NCBI GenBank assembly: GCA_963786195.1
Contig: CAWAYH010000002.1
Coordinates: 496,001-560,000 of the forward strand
Length of the DNA stretch: 64,000 bases
Direction of reading: 5' to 3'
Source of the DNA: CAWAYH01 sp963786195
GTDB taxonomy: Bacteria; Acidobacteriota; Vicinamibacteria; Vicinamibacterales; 2-12-FULL-66-21
The translations under genes and the position numbers were made by a program. The notes beneath the pieces are model-generated. The model saw only the letters and a list, made by a program, of their open reading frames with translations, searched no databases and was not told where the DNA came from. Positions 56,903-64,000 of the stretch are shown here, in pieces; position 1 is the first letter of the stretch, and every line of letters starts with the position of its first letter.

Positions 56903-57601
56903 TCACTCGACGAACCGATAGCCGAGACCCGACCACGGTTTCGATCTGCTGACCCGCGGCGCCGAGCTTGGCGCGCAGCCGGCCCGACGTGCACGTCGAC
57001 CGACCGCGTTTCGATGAACCGGTCGTAGCCCCACACCCGCTCCAGCAGACGATCCCGCGAGATCACGCGGTTGCGGTTCTCGACGAGGAATCGCAGCAGC
57101 TCGAACTCGCGGCGCGTCAGGCGCACCGGCCTGCCGTCGACGGCGATCGCGACCGCGTCGAAGTCCGCGACGAGGTGCGTGCCCTTGTAGACGACCGGCG
57201 CGAGCGCGACCGTCTGCTGGCGCCGGCGGAGCACCGCGCGCACGCGCGCGGCCAGCTCGCGCAGGCTGAACGGCTTCGTCACGTAGTCGTCGGCGCCGAG
57301 GTCGAGACCGGCTGACCCGATCGGCCTCGGCGGTCCGCGCCGTCAGCATGATGATCGGGCACGTTGGCCGTCGCGGGCCGGCCCCGCACGATGCGGCACA
57401 CTTCGGTGCCGCTGAGCACCGGCAGGTTCAGATCGAGGATGACGAGATCGGGCGGCTGCTCGGTGATCGCGCGCAGCGCGGCGTCGCCGCTGCCGACGAT
57501 CTCGACCTGGCCGTCGCCGGACGCGCTCGAGCGCATGCTTGATGAGCGCCGGCGATGTCCTGCTCGTCCTCGACGACCAGGACCCGGGGCGGTCGGCTCA
57601 T
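56903..57601 (-). CDS. phoB: PhoB-like response regulator (frameshifted)
   Basis: About 230 residues of the OmpR/PhoB family. The receiver begins RVLVVEDEQDIAG, with phospho-acceptor DLVILDLNLPVLSGTEVCRI, signature Thr/Ala in MLTARTAEADRV, and the Lys in GADDYVTKPFSLRELAARV. The winged-helix output domain has LTRREFELLRFLVENRNRVI and WGYDRFIETRSVDVHVGRLR, and ends VVGLGYRFVE. Shifts occur near 57545, 57350, 57310, 57000 and 56935. It lies downstream of the pst genes and probably controls them in response to phosphate. No PhoR kinase is in the window. Confidence 0.85.
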
Positions 57602-57743
57602 GTCGCGGGTCCCGCGTGCCGGGGGTCTCGCGCGGCTCGCTCCTGCCATCAATACGTGTCTCCATGGTTGGCTCTACGCGTCTTTCTGAGATCTTCGGAC
57701 ATGGCGTAACGTACCGCCGTGAGGTTTCTGTGCGGTGACGCGG

Positions 57744-57764
57744 CCGTTAATTGTGGGTTAACGG
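57744..57764. promoter_or_regulatory. Inverted repeat between pstA and phoB
   Basis: CCGTTAA-TTGTGGG-TTAACGG: a perfect 7-bp inverted repeat with a 7-base spacer in the 234-base gap between the pstA stop and the phoB start. The AT-rich core and symmetry fit an operator. A role in phoB expression is inference. Confidence 0.5.
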
Positions 57765-57835
57765 TCCGGCTTCAATACGAAGAGAAACGTGCGTTTCAAC
57801 GTGCTCTGTCACTGCACTCGGAAGTTCCCAGGTGT

Positions 57836-58684
57836 TTACGTCCCGCGCTGCAGCCGTTCGAGCCGCGCGGTCGCAATCCGGGCGATCAGCGAACAGGGGA
57901 ACACGATCGTAACGAGCACGAGCGCCCCGGCCCAGGCCTGTCGATGCCAGTCTTTGTACGGCGAGATCGCGTACGTGAACACCTGAACCGTCAGCGTCGA
58001 AATCGGCTCGGTCAGATCGGTCGAGAAGAAGCGGTTGTTGAACGCCGTGAAGAGCAGCGGCGCTGTTTCGCCCGCAATACGCGCCAGCGCGAGCAGGACG
58101 CCGGTCATGATACCCGGCAGCGCGGCGGGAAGGACGACGGTGAAGACGGCTCGCGCCCGCGTCGCACCCAGGGCGAGCGCGCCTTCCTTCAGCGTCGGAG
58201 GCACGAGGAGCAGCAGCTCTTCCGTTGTCCGCATGATCAGCGGAATCATCATGATTCCGAGTGCGAGGCCGCCGGCCAGCGCCGAAAACTGCCGGAACGG
58301 CAAGACGGCGATGCCGTACACGAAGACCCCGATGACGATGGAGGGCACGCCGTTCAGCGTGTCGGCCGCGAACCGGACGGCGTCCGCGAAACGCGTTCCC
58401 GCGTACTCGGCCGCATACACACCGCTCACGATGCCGATCGGAATCGCAAAAAGCGCCCCGAGGCCGACAACGATCAGCGAGCCCACGATGGCATTTGCCA
58501 TCCCACCGCCTGGTTCACCGACCGGCTTCGGCATCCGGGTGAAGAAGTCCACATTGAGCGACGAGATTCCCTGCGACACGACGTAGAACAGAATCAGCGC
58601 GAGGGGCACGAGCGCGATCAGGACCGACAACGCACACAGCCCGAAGATCACGTGTGAAAGCAGGCGCCGCCACGTGTCCCGCAT
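57836..58684 (-). CDS. pstA: Phosphate ABC transporter permease PstA
   Basis: 282-residue inner-membrane permease with six hydrophobic segments. The coupling helix is LGATRARAVFTVVLPAALPG, and the DTLNGVPSIVIGVFVYGIAV and LARIAGETAPLLFTAFNNRF blocks are exact PstA signatures. The start ATG overlaps the pstC stop (TGATG), which shows coupling. The frame is intact. It completes the channel with PstC; the ATPase gene lies 8.8 kb away. Confidence 0.95.
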   Translation of the reverse strand: MRDTWRRLLSHVIFGLCALSVLIALVPLALILFYVVSQGISSLNVDFFTRMPKPVGEPGGGMANAIVGSLIVVGLGALFAIPIGIVSGVYAAEYAGTRFADAVRFAADTLNGVPSIVIGVFVYGIAVLPFRQFSALAGGLALGIMMIPLIMRTTEELLLLVPPTLKEGALALGATRARAVFTVVLPAALPGIMTGVLLALARIAGETAPLLFTAFNNRFFSTDLTEPISTLTVQVFTYAISPYKDWHRQAWAGALVLVTIVFPCSLIARIATARLERLQRGT

Positions 58685-59650
58685 CAGGCCCTCCCCGCCG
58701 CAGGCGCCGCTGCCGCTGGAGCCGTGGCCCGCGTCTTCCGCTGCCGCGCCATCGACCAGATGAGGAAGCGGGAGATCACGTTGACGATGAGCGTGATGAC
58801 GAACAGGACGAGGCCAATCTCGACCAGGGCGTGCAGATAGAGATCGTCCGCGGCTTCGGTGAACTCGTTGGCCAGGACCGCCGCCATCGTGTACTGCGGC
58901 GCGTTCAGCGACCAGGAGATCTGCGGATTGTTTCCGATCACCATCGTCACGGCCATCGTTTCGCCGAGCGCCCGGCCGAAGCCGAGCATCACCGCGCCCA
59001 CGATGCCGGTGCGCGCGTAGAAGAGCGCCATGCGAATGGCCTCCCAGCGTGTCGCGCCCAGCGCGTACGCGCCCTCGCGCTGCGCCTGCGGAACTGACCT
59101 CAGGACTTCGCGGGCGATCGACGAGCTGAAGGGGATGATCATGATCGACAGGATCAGCGCCGCCGACAGCATGCCAACGCCGAGCGGAGGACCGCTGAAG
59201 AGCGGAATGCTCCTCATCCAGTCCGGTGTCGCCACCTGGAGCTGCCGTACGAACGGCACGAGGACGAAGATGCCCCATATGCCGTAGACGATCGACGGGA
59301 TGGCCGCGAGCAGTTCGGTCAGGAAGACGAGTGGCCGTCGCAGCCAGTTTGGCGCCAATTCTGAAATGTAGATCGCGATGCCAAGCGCGATCGGCGTCGA
59401 GATGAGGATCGCGAGAATCGACGAGTAGAGCGTGCCCCAGATGAAGGGTCGGGCACCGAAGTGACCGGCCACCGGATCCCAGGTGTCGGTCTGCCAGAAC
59501 TGCCAGCCGAACTCTGGATCGACAGCACGACTGCCGGAACAATTCGAAGCCAATCGCCAGCACGCCGACGATCAGCAGGAGAGCGAACGCGCCCGTCCCG
59601 CCGCGGAAGAGGACCTCGTCGGAACGCGCGCCCAGGGAACGGCCGGCCAT
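58684..59650 (-). CDS. pstC: Phosphate ABC transporter permease PstC (one frameshift)
   Basis: About 322 residues with six hydrophobic segments. The N-terminal helix (ALLLIVGVLAIGFELF) and the body (GWQFWQTDTWDPVAGHFGA onward) are in two frames joined near 59540. Signatures: LLAAIPSIVYGIWGIFVLVP, GYALGATRWEAIRMALFYAR-type coupling helix (EGAYALGATRWEAIRM), and FGRALGETMAVTMVIGN. The long periplasmic loop is reduced. It is preceded by pstS by two bases and overlaps pstA. Confidence 0.92.
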
Positions 59651-59652
59651 GT

Positions 59653-60676
59653 TCACTGGGTCTTGATCTTCTGGAGCGCCGTGAGCTCGAGGTCGACGAC
59701 GGCCTTGGGCAGCGGTGCGTAGCCCATGTCCGGCGCGAACTTCTGACCGTCGTTCAGCGCCCACTTCATGAAATCGACCATGATCTTCGCCTGCGCCTTG
59801 TCGGCGGGCTCTCGTAGAGGAGCAGCCAGGTGAACGAGGCGATCGGGATAGGCGTCCTTCCCCGGAGGGTTGGTGATCGACACGCGGAAGTCCGCCGGCA
59901 TCTTGATCGGCGGCTGACGCGGCCGCCGCGGTGACGGCGTCGATGGACGCGCTTGACGAATGGCGCCGGTGATTCTCGACCGCGCCGTAGCGATCTTGTT
60001 CTGAAGCGCGTAGGTCAGCTCGACGTAGCCGAACGCGCCGGGCGTCTGGCTCACCAGTCCGGCCACGCCGTCGCTTCCTTTACCGCCGACACCGATCGGC
60101 CAGTTCACCGAGCGTTGACGCCGACCTGTCTTCGCACTCCGGTGAGACCTTCGAGAGGTAGTCGACCCAGATGTAGGTGGTACCCGAACCCGTCGGAGCG
60201 ATGCACGACGACGATGTCCATGGCTGGTAGCGTGACCCCGGCGTTCAGTTTGGCGATCGCCGGATCGTTCCACTTGGTGATCTTGCCGAGGAAGATGTCC
60301 GCCAGCAGCGGCCCGGTGAACTTGAGCTCGGCCTTCACCCCGGGAACGTTGTAGATCGGCACGACGCCGCCGAGCACGGTCGGCAGGTGAAGGATCTTGC
60401 CGTCGGCGGCCAGCAGCTGCTCGGCAGTCATCGGCCCGTCCGTCGCGCCGAAGAACACGGTGCGCTCTGCTGATCTGCCGGATGCCGCCGCCGGATCCGA
60501 TCGACTGGTAGTTGATCTCGCACTTTCGGGTGCAGCTTGTTGTACTCGGCGAACCACTTCGAGTAGATCGGGTTCGGGAAGGTCGCTCCTGCGCCATTGA
60601 TCCGTTGCGCCAGGAGCGAGGCGCTCGCCAGCACGGCAATGACACCGGTCGTTGCGCAAGCCTTCTTGAGAGTCAT
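59653..60676 (-). CDS. pstS: Phosphate-binding protein PstS (frameshifted)
   Basis: About 340-residue periplasmic phosphate-binding protein. It has a signal peptide (ATTGVIAVLASASLLAQ), then INGAGATFPNPIYSKWFAEY and YQSIGSGGGIRQI, both phosphate-site signatures. FFGATDGPMTAEQL, GPLLADIFLGKITKWNDPAI, GVAGLVSQTPGAFGYVELTY and the C-terminal FMKWALNDGQKFAPDMGYAP follow. The protein shifts frame near 60530, 60465, 60190, 60110, 59925 and 59820; all family blocks are present. It precedes pstC by two bases. Confidence 0.9.
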
Positions 60677-60754
60677 AGTCTTCGTCCTCCGAGGTTGTCC
60701 CTCAGCTCGAGAAATTCACCAAGATGGGTACCGCCCGCGCCGTTCATCGTCAGG

Positions 60755-60795
60755 CTCTGTTTCATCGGTCAAGCTCTGTTTCATCGCCCTGTCAT
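60755..60795. promoter_or_regulatory. Pho-box-like direct repeats upstream of pstS
   Basis: On the plus strand, CTCTGTTTCATCG occurs twice (60755-60767 and 60774-60786), followed by CTGTCAT (60789-60795), about 80-120 bases upstream of the pstS ATG. CTGTCAT is the half-site of the classical PhoB box, here on the strand opposite to pstS. The 19-base and 13-base spacing differs from the canonical 11. PhoB control is inferred. Confidence 0.45.
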
Positions 60796-60809
60796 GGAGA
60801 GTCGCGGGT

Positions 60810-62076
60810 CTACCACGTCCAGTACATCGTGGCGCGCCAGACGACATCGGTCTTGATCGACGTGCCGTTGGGGAGATTCCCGTACGAGACGGTTTCGACG
60901 TTGGGGCTGAATCTGACCGACGGCAGCAGATAGTACTCGACGCCGCCCAGGAAGAACGTGTACTTCGCTCGGGGATCGATCGGCAGGTAGGCGATGCCGG
61001 CGCCGTCCGGATTCGGATCGTCGAACCGGTCGACGCGTGCAAAGACCGTCCACTTTCGCGGGACGACGTCGAAGATGCCGAAGCCCGAATAGAGATCGAG
61101 ATTGAGGTCGTTGCCAGTCGCCACGTTCCGGGTGTTCCGGTAGTACTGGAACGCGGCGCGGAACTTCGGCTGGCGATAGCCTGCGAAGATCTGAGCTATC
61201 GATCGATCGGTATCGCCATCGCGGGCGAAGTGGCCGTAGAAGCCCTCGGCGACGAACCCGGTCGGCTTCTCGTAGCGAACCGAGACTCGGTTGGCCTTGT
61301 TCTTGTCGACTTCCGCGTTGGTGCTCGATTCGTTCCCGAACTGATACGAGTAGCGGAGCGTTTGCGACTCGTTGAACGAACCCTGCAGGCCTACGCCAAA
61401 GTCGCGCGACGAATCGGTGCGATAGAGGTCGGCCGGCGTCTTCTCGATGTGCCGCAAGCCCCAGAAGCCCTCGATGAACTCGAACGTGCGGCGTCGGGAA
61501 GATGCCGAACCAGACCTGTTGGTTGCCGGAGTAGGTCCATCGCAGGTAGGCGTCCTTGACGTAGGGCGTGATTCGCCGTGCTGGTCAGGTTGCCGCTGCT
61601 GTTCATCTCGAACCGCAGGCGCGTCGTGAACTCGGGCTCAGGTTGTGATCGTAGGTGAGATAGATACGCCGGAACCAGAAGCCGTGCTGATCGTCGAACT
61701 TGGCATCGTGATCGTGGCTGACGTAGTAGTAGTCGCCGAACATGTATCCGCTGATCCGCCATGGCGGTGGCGGTGGCGGTGGCGGCGGTGCCGGCGTCAG
61801 GTTCTCCGCCGGGAGACCGTGCTTGAAGTTGTAGAGCATGATGGCGGCAGGGCTGTCGAAGTACACGGTCTCGCCCTTTGGCCCGTATTTGAGCCGAGCG
61901 TCGCCCTTGAACTGCCCGCCGCTTGACCAGCGCGCGTACTCCGAAGCCAGATTGAAGACGTAGATTGCCCCGTCCTTCTCAACTTCCTGGTAGTACATGC
62001 CTTGGGCGGACGCCATCGCTGCTATCACGAGGACCAACAATCCCGCCACCAGGCATCTGACAATCTGTCTAGACAT
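60810..62076 (-). CDS. Phosphate-selective-type porin (OprP/OprO-like, frameshifted)
   Basis: About 420 residues. Signal peptide (GLLVLVIAAMASAQG), then an N-terminal domain (YQEVEKDGAIYVFNLASEYA, FDSPAAIMLYNFKHG), a run of Pro (PPPPPPPPP), and a beta-barrel: RISGYMFGDYYYVSHDHDAK, GFWFRRIYLTYDHNLSP, TDSSRDFGVGLQGSFNESQT and GFYGHFARDGDTDRSIAQIF, then RAAFQYYRNTRNVATGNDLN. It ends in an aromatic residue (TMYWTW). Frame changes near 61640, 61580 and 61485. Position directly upstream of pstS suggests phosphate passage across the outer membrane, although the barrel itself does not prove it. Confidence 0.7.
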
Positions 62077-62472
62077 GGCTGCTCCATTTCGCGTAAAGGC
62101 GAGACTGCGCGCATCGTTCTTCAGGGGTTGGCGTCGGCTGTCGAAGGCCTGATGTAGATGCTGGGGCAGTCCGGAGCGTGCCACGGATGACGCGAAAGGC
62201 GATGGAATGAACGTGATGATTGATGTTCCTGCCGATGTTCAAGGAGTTCGGAGAAAAAGTATTGCCGTCGACGTCGGTGCCTGTCGGGTCCGTCTGGAAC
62301 GTGTAATCGGCGAAGATGGTCGCGCCGATCCGGATGACGGCGTGTCATCCGGCGGGGTGTACCCCGCGGCGGGCCTGACCTGGGCGATGGCGGGCGAACC
62401 CGCAGCGGTCAACGCCATGAGGAGCAACACACACACCCATGGGGTTCTCGTGCTCTGTCGACATGGTGTCAT
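62069..62472 (-). pseudogene. Truncated outer-membrane porin gene remnant
   Basis: A signal peptide (WVCVLLLMALTAAGSPAIAQ) is followed after a frame change near 62340 by RIGATIFADYTFQTDPTGTD and VDGNTFSPNSLNIGRNINH, the N-terminal strands of a porin. The reading then degenerates and meets the start of the intact porin gene downstream. Only about 110 codons remain of a barrel that should be 350 or more, so it is a decayed or deleted copy, not merely frameshifted. Confidence 0.55.
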
Positions 62473-62842
62473 AAAAGTGAAGTGTAGAAATGAGACGTTT
62501 CGCCGTCGTCACACACGCGTTACAGGCATGTTAATTAGCGTGCCCGCTCTGGGACTGGCTCCCGGCGCGCCAACCTTCGGTAGGCCCGCGAGGGCCGGTC
62601 GTGACTCGCCGGGCAGCATAGCGTGCGGGCGTGATCGGCGCGTGACGCGATCATTTCGCCGGGGTTAAAACCAAACCCCGCGGTCGTGGGGCGGCGGGTC
62701 GTGTGCCCCGACGTTGCGTTGATTTAACAGGCTGGAAACGTTCCCTTGACACGCCCTTGACGACCCGACGTTAGCCTTGCGTCCTCCGGCGCCGCCCCAA
62801 CGGCCGCCGCCATTGCTGTTTGATCAGTGCGAGGGAGAGGCT
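62473..62842. promoter_or_regulatory. Intergenic region upstream of the TonB receptor
   Basis: No gene is seen in these 370 bases. TTGACA (62746-62751) lies within CCCTTGAC, which recurs 11 bases downstream at 62754-62761; a convincing -10 is not visible. GGGGTT/AACCCC-type pairing near 62658-62682 may form a weak hairpin. The direct repeat could be a tandem regulator site for the receptor gene. Confidence 0.35.
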
Positions 62843-64000
62843 ATGCGTGTGAGCTTGCGTCAAGTGTTGTGTGGAACTCTCGCCCTGCTGCTGTGGCCGT
62901 CGCTGGCTGCCGCGCAGAGCAGCGCCACCGGGTCGCTCGCCGGCACGGTGTCGGATCCAAGCGGCGGTGTACTGCCAGGCGCGAACGTCCGGGCGCTGAA
63001 CCCTCAGACGGGCGTCACGCAGTCGACCGTCACCGGCGGCTCGGGTGAGTGGAGGCTGGCCGCGCTTCCCGTGGGGCGATACGAGCTGAGCTTCGAGCTC
63101 GACGGCTTCAAGAAGCTCACCCGCTCGGACGTGCTCGTCGAGGCGGTGGTGACGCGGCAGCTCAACGTGACGCTCGACGTCGGCGCGATGAGCGATCAGA
63201 TCACCGTTCAAGCCGACGCGCCGCTCGTCGTCGCGAACACGGCGGCGACCTACCGTCGGCTCAACGCCGAAGAGCTGACCCAGGTGCCGACCTCGACGCG
63301 CAGCTTCACGCACCTGCTGTCGGCGGAAGCGGGCGTGAGCGCCGATCTGCCGCCCGTGCTCGATCAACGGCACCGGCAACATCTCGCCGTCGGTGAACGG
63401 CACCCGCACGACCAGCACGAGCCTGTTCTTCAACGGCATCGACGCGACCAACATCACGTCGAACGAAGGCTCGATGACCGACAACATCTCGCCGGCGCCC
63501 GAGATGCTCGAGGAAGTCAAGCTGCAGACGAGCCTCTACGATGCGTCGACGGGCCGTTCCGGCGGCGGCAACTTTCAGCTGATCACGCGCAGCGGCACGA
63601 ACGCGTTCCGCGGCGCGGGTCTACTTCAACTTCCAGCACGAGAGCCTCAACGCGAACGACTTCTTCTACAACAAGGATGGCATCGACAAGCCCAAAGCGC
63701 GGCGGAACGAGGGCGGATTCACGGTCGGCGGTCCGTTGCGCCGTAACCGGGTGTTCTTCTTCGGCGGCTACCAGCGGACCGACGCGGAGACGGGTTTCGT
63801 CCCGACCGCGAGCAGCATCACGGTCCTGCCCGGCCGCCCTGCGCCTGATCCAGGGTGCGCGCACGAAGGAGAACCTGTTGGCGGCGTTCGCGGCGGCTCA
63901 ATCCCAGCATCCTCAACGTCATTCCCAAGGCGCAGTGCAGCAGCGCCGACCGACACGGCCTGCATTTCCGACGTCGCGCTCGCGCTGTTCAACCTGCGGA
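62843..64000 (+). CDS. TonB-dependent receptor with carboxypeptidase-regulatory domain (Oar-like; partial, frameshifted)
   Basis: The gene runs off the window. Signal peptide (LCGTLALLLWPSLAAAQS), a CarboxypepD_reg-like domain (SLAGTVSDPSGGVLPGANVR, LAALPVGRYELSFELDGFKK), and a plug domain: VQADAPLVVANTAATYRRLN, then NGTRTTSTSLFFNGIDATNI, EEVKLQTSLYDASTGRSGGG and FQLITRSGTNAFRG, the classical plug signature. Then FNFQHESLNANDFFY and GGFTVGGPLRRNRVFFFGGY begin the barrel. Shifts are near 63370, 63620, 63835 and 63897. Oar-like receptors are expanded in Acidobacteria. The ligand is unknown; proximity to a phosphate locus is not by itself evidence. Confidence 0.85.
   Translation, partial: MRVSLRQVLCGTLALLLWPSLAAAQSSATGSLAGTVSDPSGGVLPGANVRALNPQTGVTQSTVTGGSGEWRLAALPVGRYELSFELDGFKKLTRSDVLVEAVVTRQLNVTLDVGAMSDQITVQADAPLVVANTAATYRRLNAEELTQVPTSTRSFTHLLSAEAGVSADLPPVLDQRHRQHLAVGERHPHDQHEPVLQRHRRDQHHVERRLDDRQHLAGARDARGSQAADEPLRCVDGPFRRRQLSADHAQRHERVPRRGSTSTSSTRASTRTTSSTTRMASTSPKRGGTRADSRSAVRCAVTGCSSSAATSGPTRRRVSSRPRAASRSCPAALRLIQGARTKENLLAAFAAAQSQHPQRHSQGAVQQRRPTRPAFPTSRSRCSTCG

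Noticed and set aside
56297..57028. A 243-residue plus-strand open frame across 56.3-57.0 kb
   Set aside because: Composition is Arg-rich, it lacks recognisable motifs and overlaps the phoB C-terminus on the other strand; only the short 56671-56892 reading shows protein-like conservation.

Overview
The window is a high-GC bacterial chromosome segment. Several features together suggest Acidobacteriota, most likely a Vicinamibacteria-like lineage: an Oar-type carboxypeptidase-regulatory TonB receptor, a MoxR/DUF58/VWA/DUF4175 operon, CHAD and SixA proteins beside exopolyphosphatase, and short repeats rich in hairpins. This assignment is inference; there is no rRNA, tRNA, CRISPR array, transposase or phage gene in the window.

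Layout. 0.1-5.3 kb: a LytS/LytTR two-component pair facing a solitary nuoI, a metallophosphoesterase and a fused homocysteine methyltransferase/MTHFR. 5.6-6.9 kb: two lipid-type methyltransferases. 6.9-14.7 kb (minus strand): two paralogous polytopic glycosyltransferases, a GT-B-like glycosyltransferase and Lon. 14.9-22.1 kb: a small lipid or polyketide-like set (ketosynthase, flavoprotein, ICMT-fold methyltransferase) followed by two membrane glycosyltransferase-like proteins. 22.2-36.1 kb: a tightly coupled operon of TPR-metalloprotease, DUF4159, MoxR, DUF58, BatA-like, DUF4175 and VWA proteins with a caspase-like protein, followed by a signal-peptidase homologue without catalytic residues and a convergent rhomboid protease. 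37.7-41.4 kb: a zinc-uptake-type operon (small Cys/His protein, outer-membrane protein, ZnuA, ZnuB). 41.4-45.7 kb: zinc-ribbon protein, FHA-GAF-PP2C phosphatase, LeuA-like enzyme, glutaminyl-cyclase-like M28 enzyme. 45.9-62.1 kb: citrate synthase, YacG and a phosphate/polyphosphate/glycogen island (phoU, pstB, two thymidylate-kinase-like genes, ppx, CHAD, sixA, glgC, phoB, pstA, pstC, pstS, porin). The window ends inside a TonB-dependent receptor.

Sequence quality matters for reading this segment. Many conserved genes (0.1-6.2, 18.5-20.6, 28.2-28.6, 40.04, 45.2-45.6 and 49.9-64 kb) are broken by single-base shifts although all their family motifs survive in alternate frames. I give the full span of each such gene and treat the shifts as probable sequencing or assembly indels, because essential genes such as pstS, pstC, phoB, glgC and MTHFR would otherwise all be dead. 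Long stretches between them (6.2-18.4, 20.7-28.2, 28.7-40.0 and 41-45 kb) read cleanly.

Functionally the phosphate island is the most coherent unit: sensing and transport (PhoB, PstSCAB, PhoU, porin), polyphosphate turnover (Ppx, CHAD) and carbon storage (GlgC) are interleaved. The most unusual items are the signal peptidase homologue with both catalytic residues replaced, the caspase-like protein lacking its cysteine, the paired thymidylate-kinase-like proteins (one with Lys-to-Arg in the P-loop), the ketosynthase-flavoprotein-methyltransferase trio, and a two-copy intergenic repeat with conserved hairpins.
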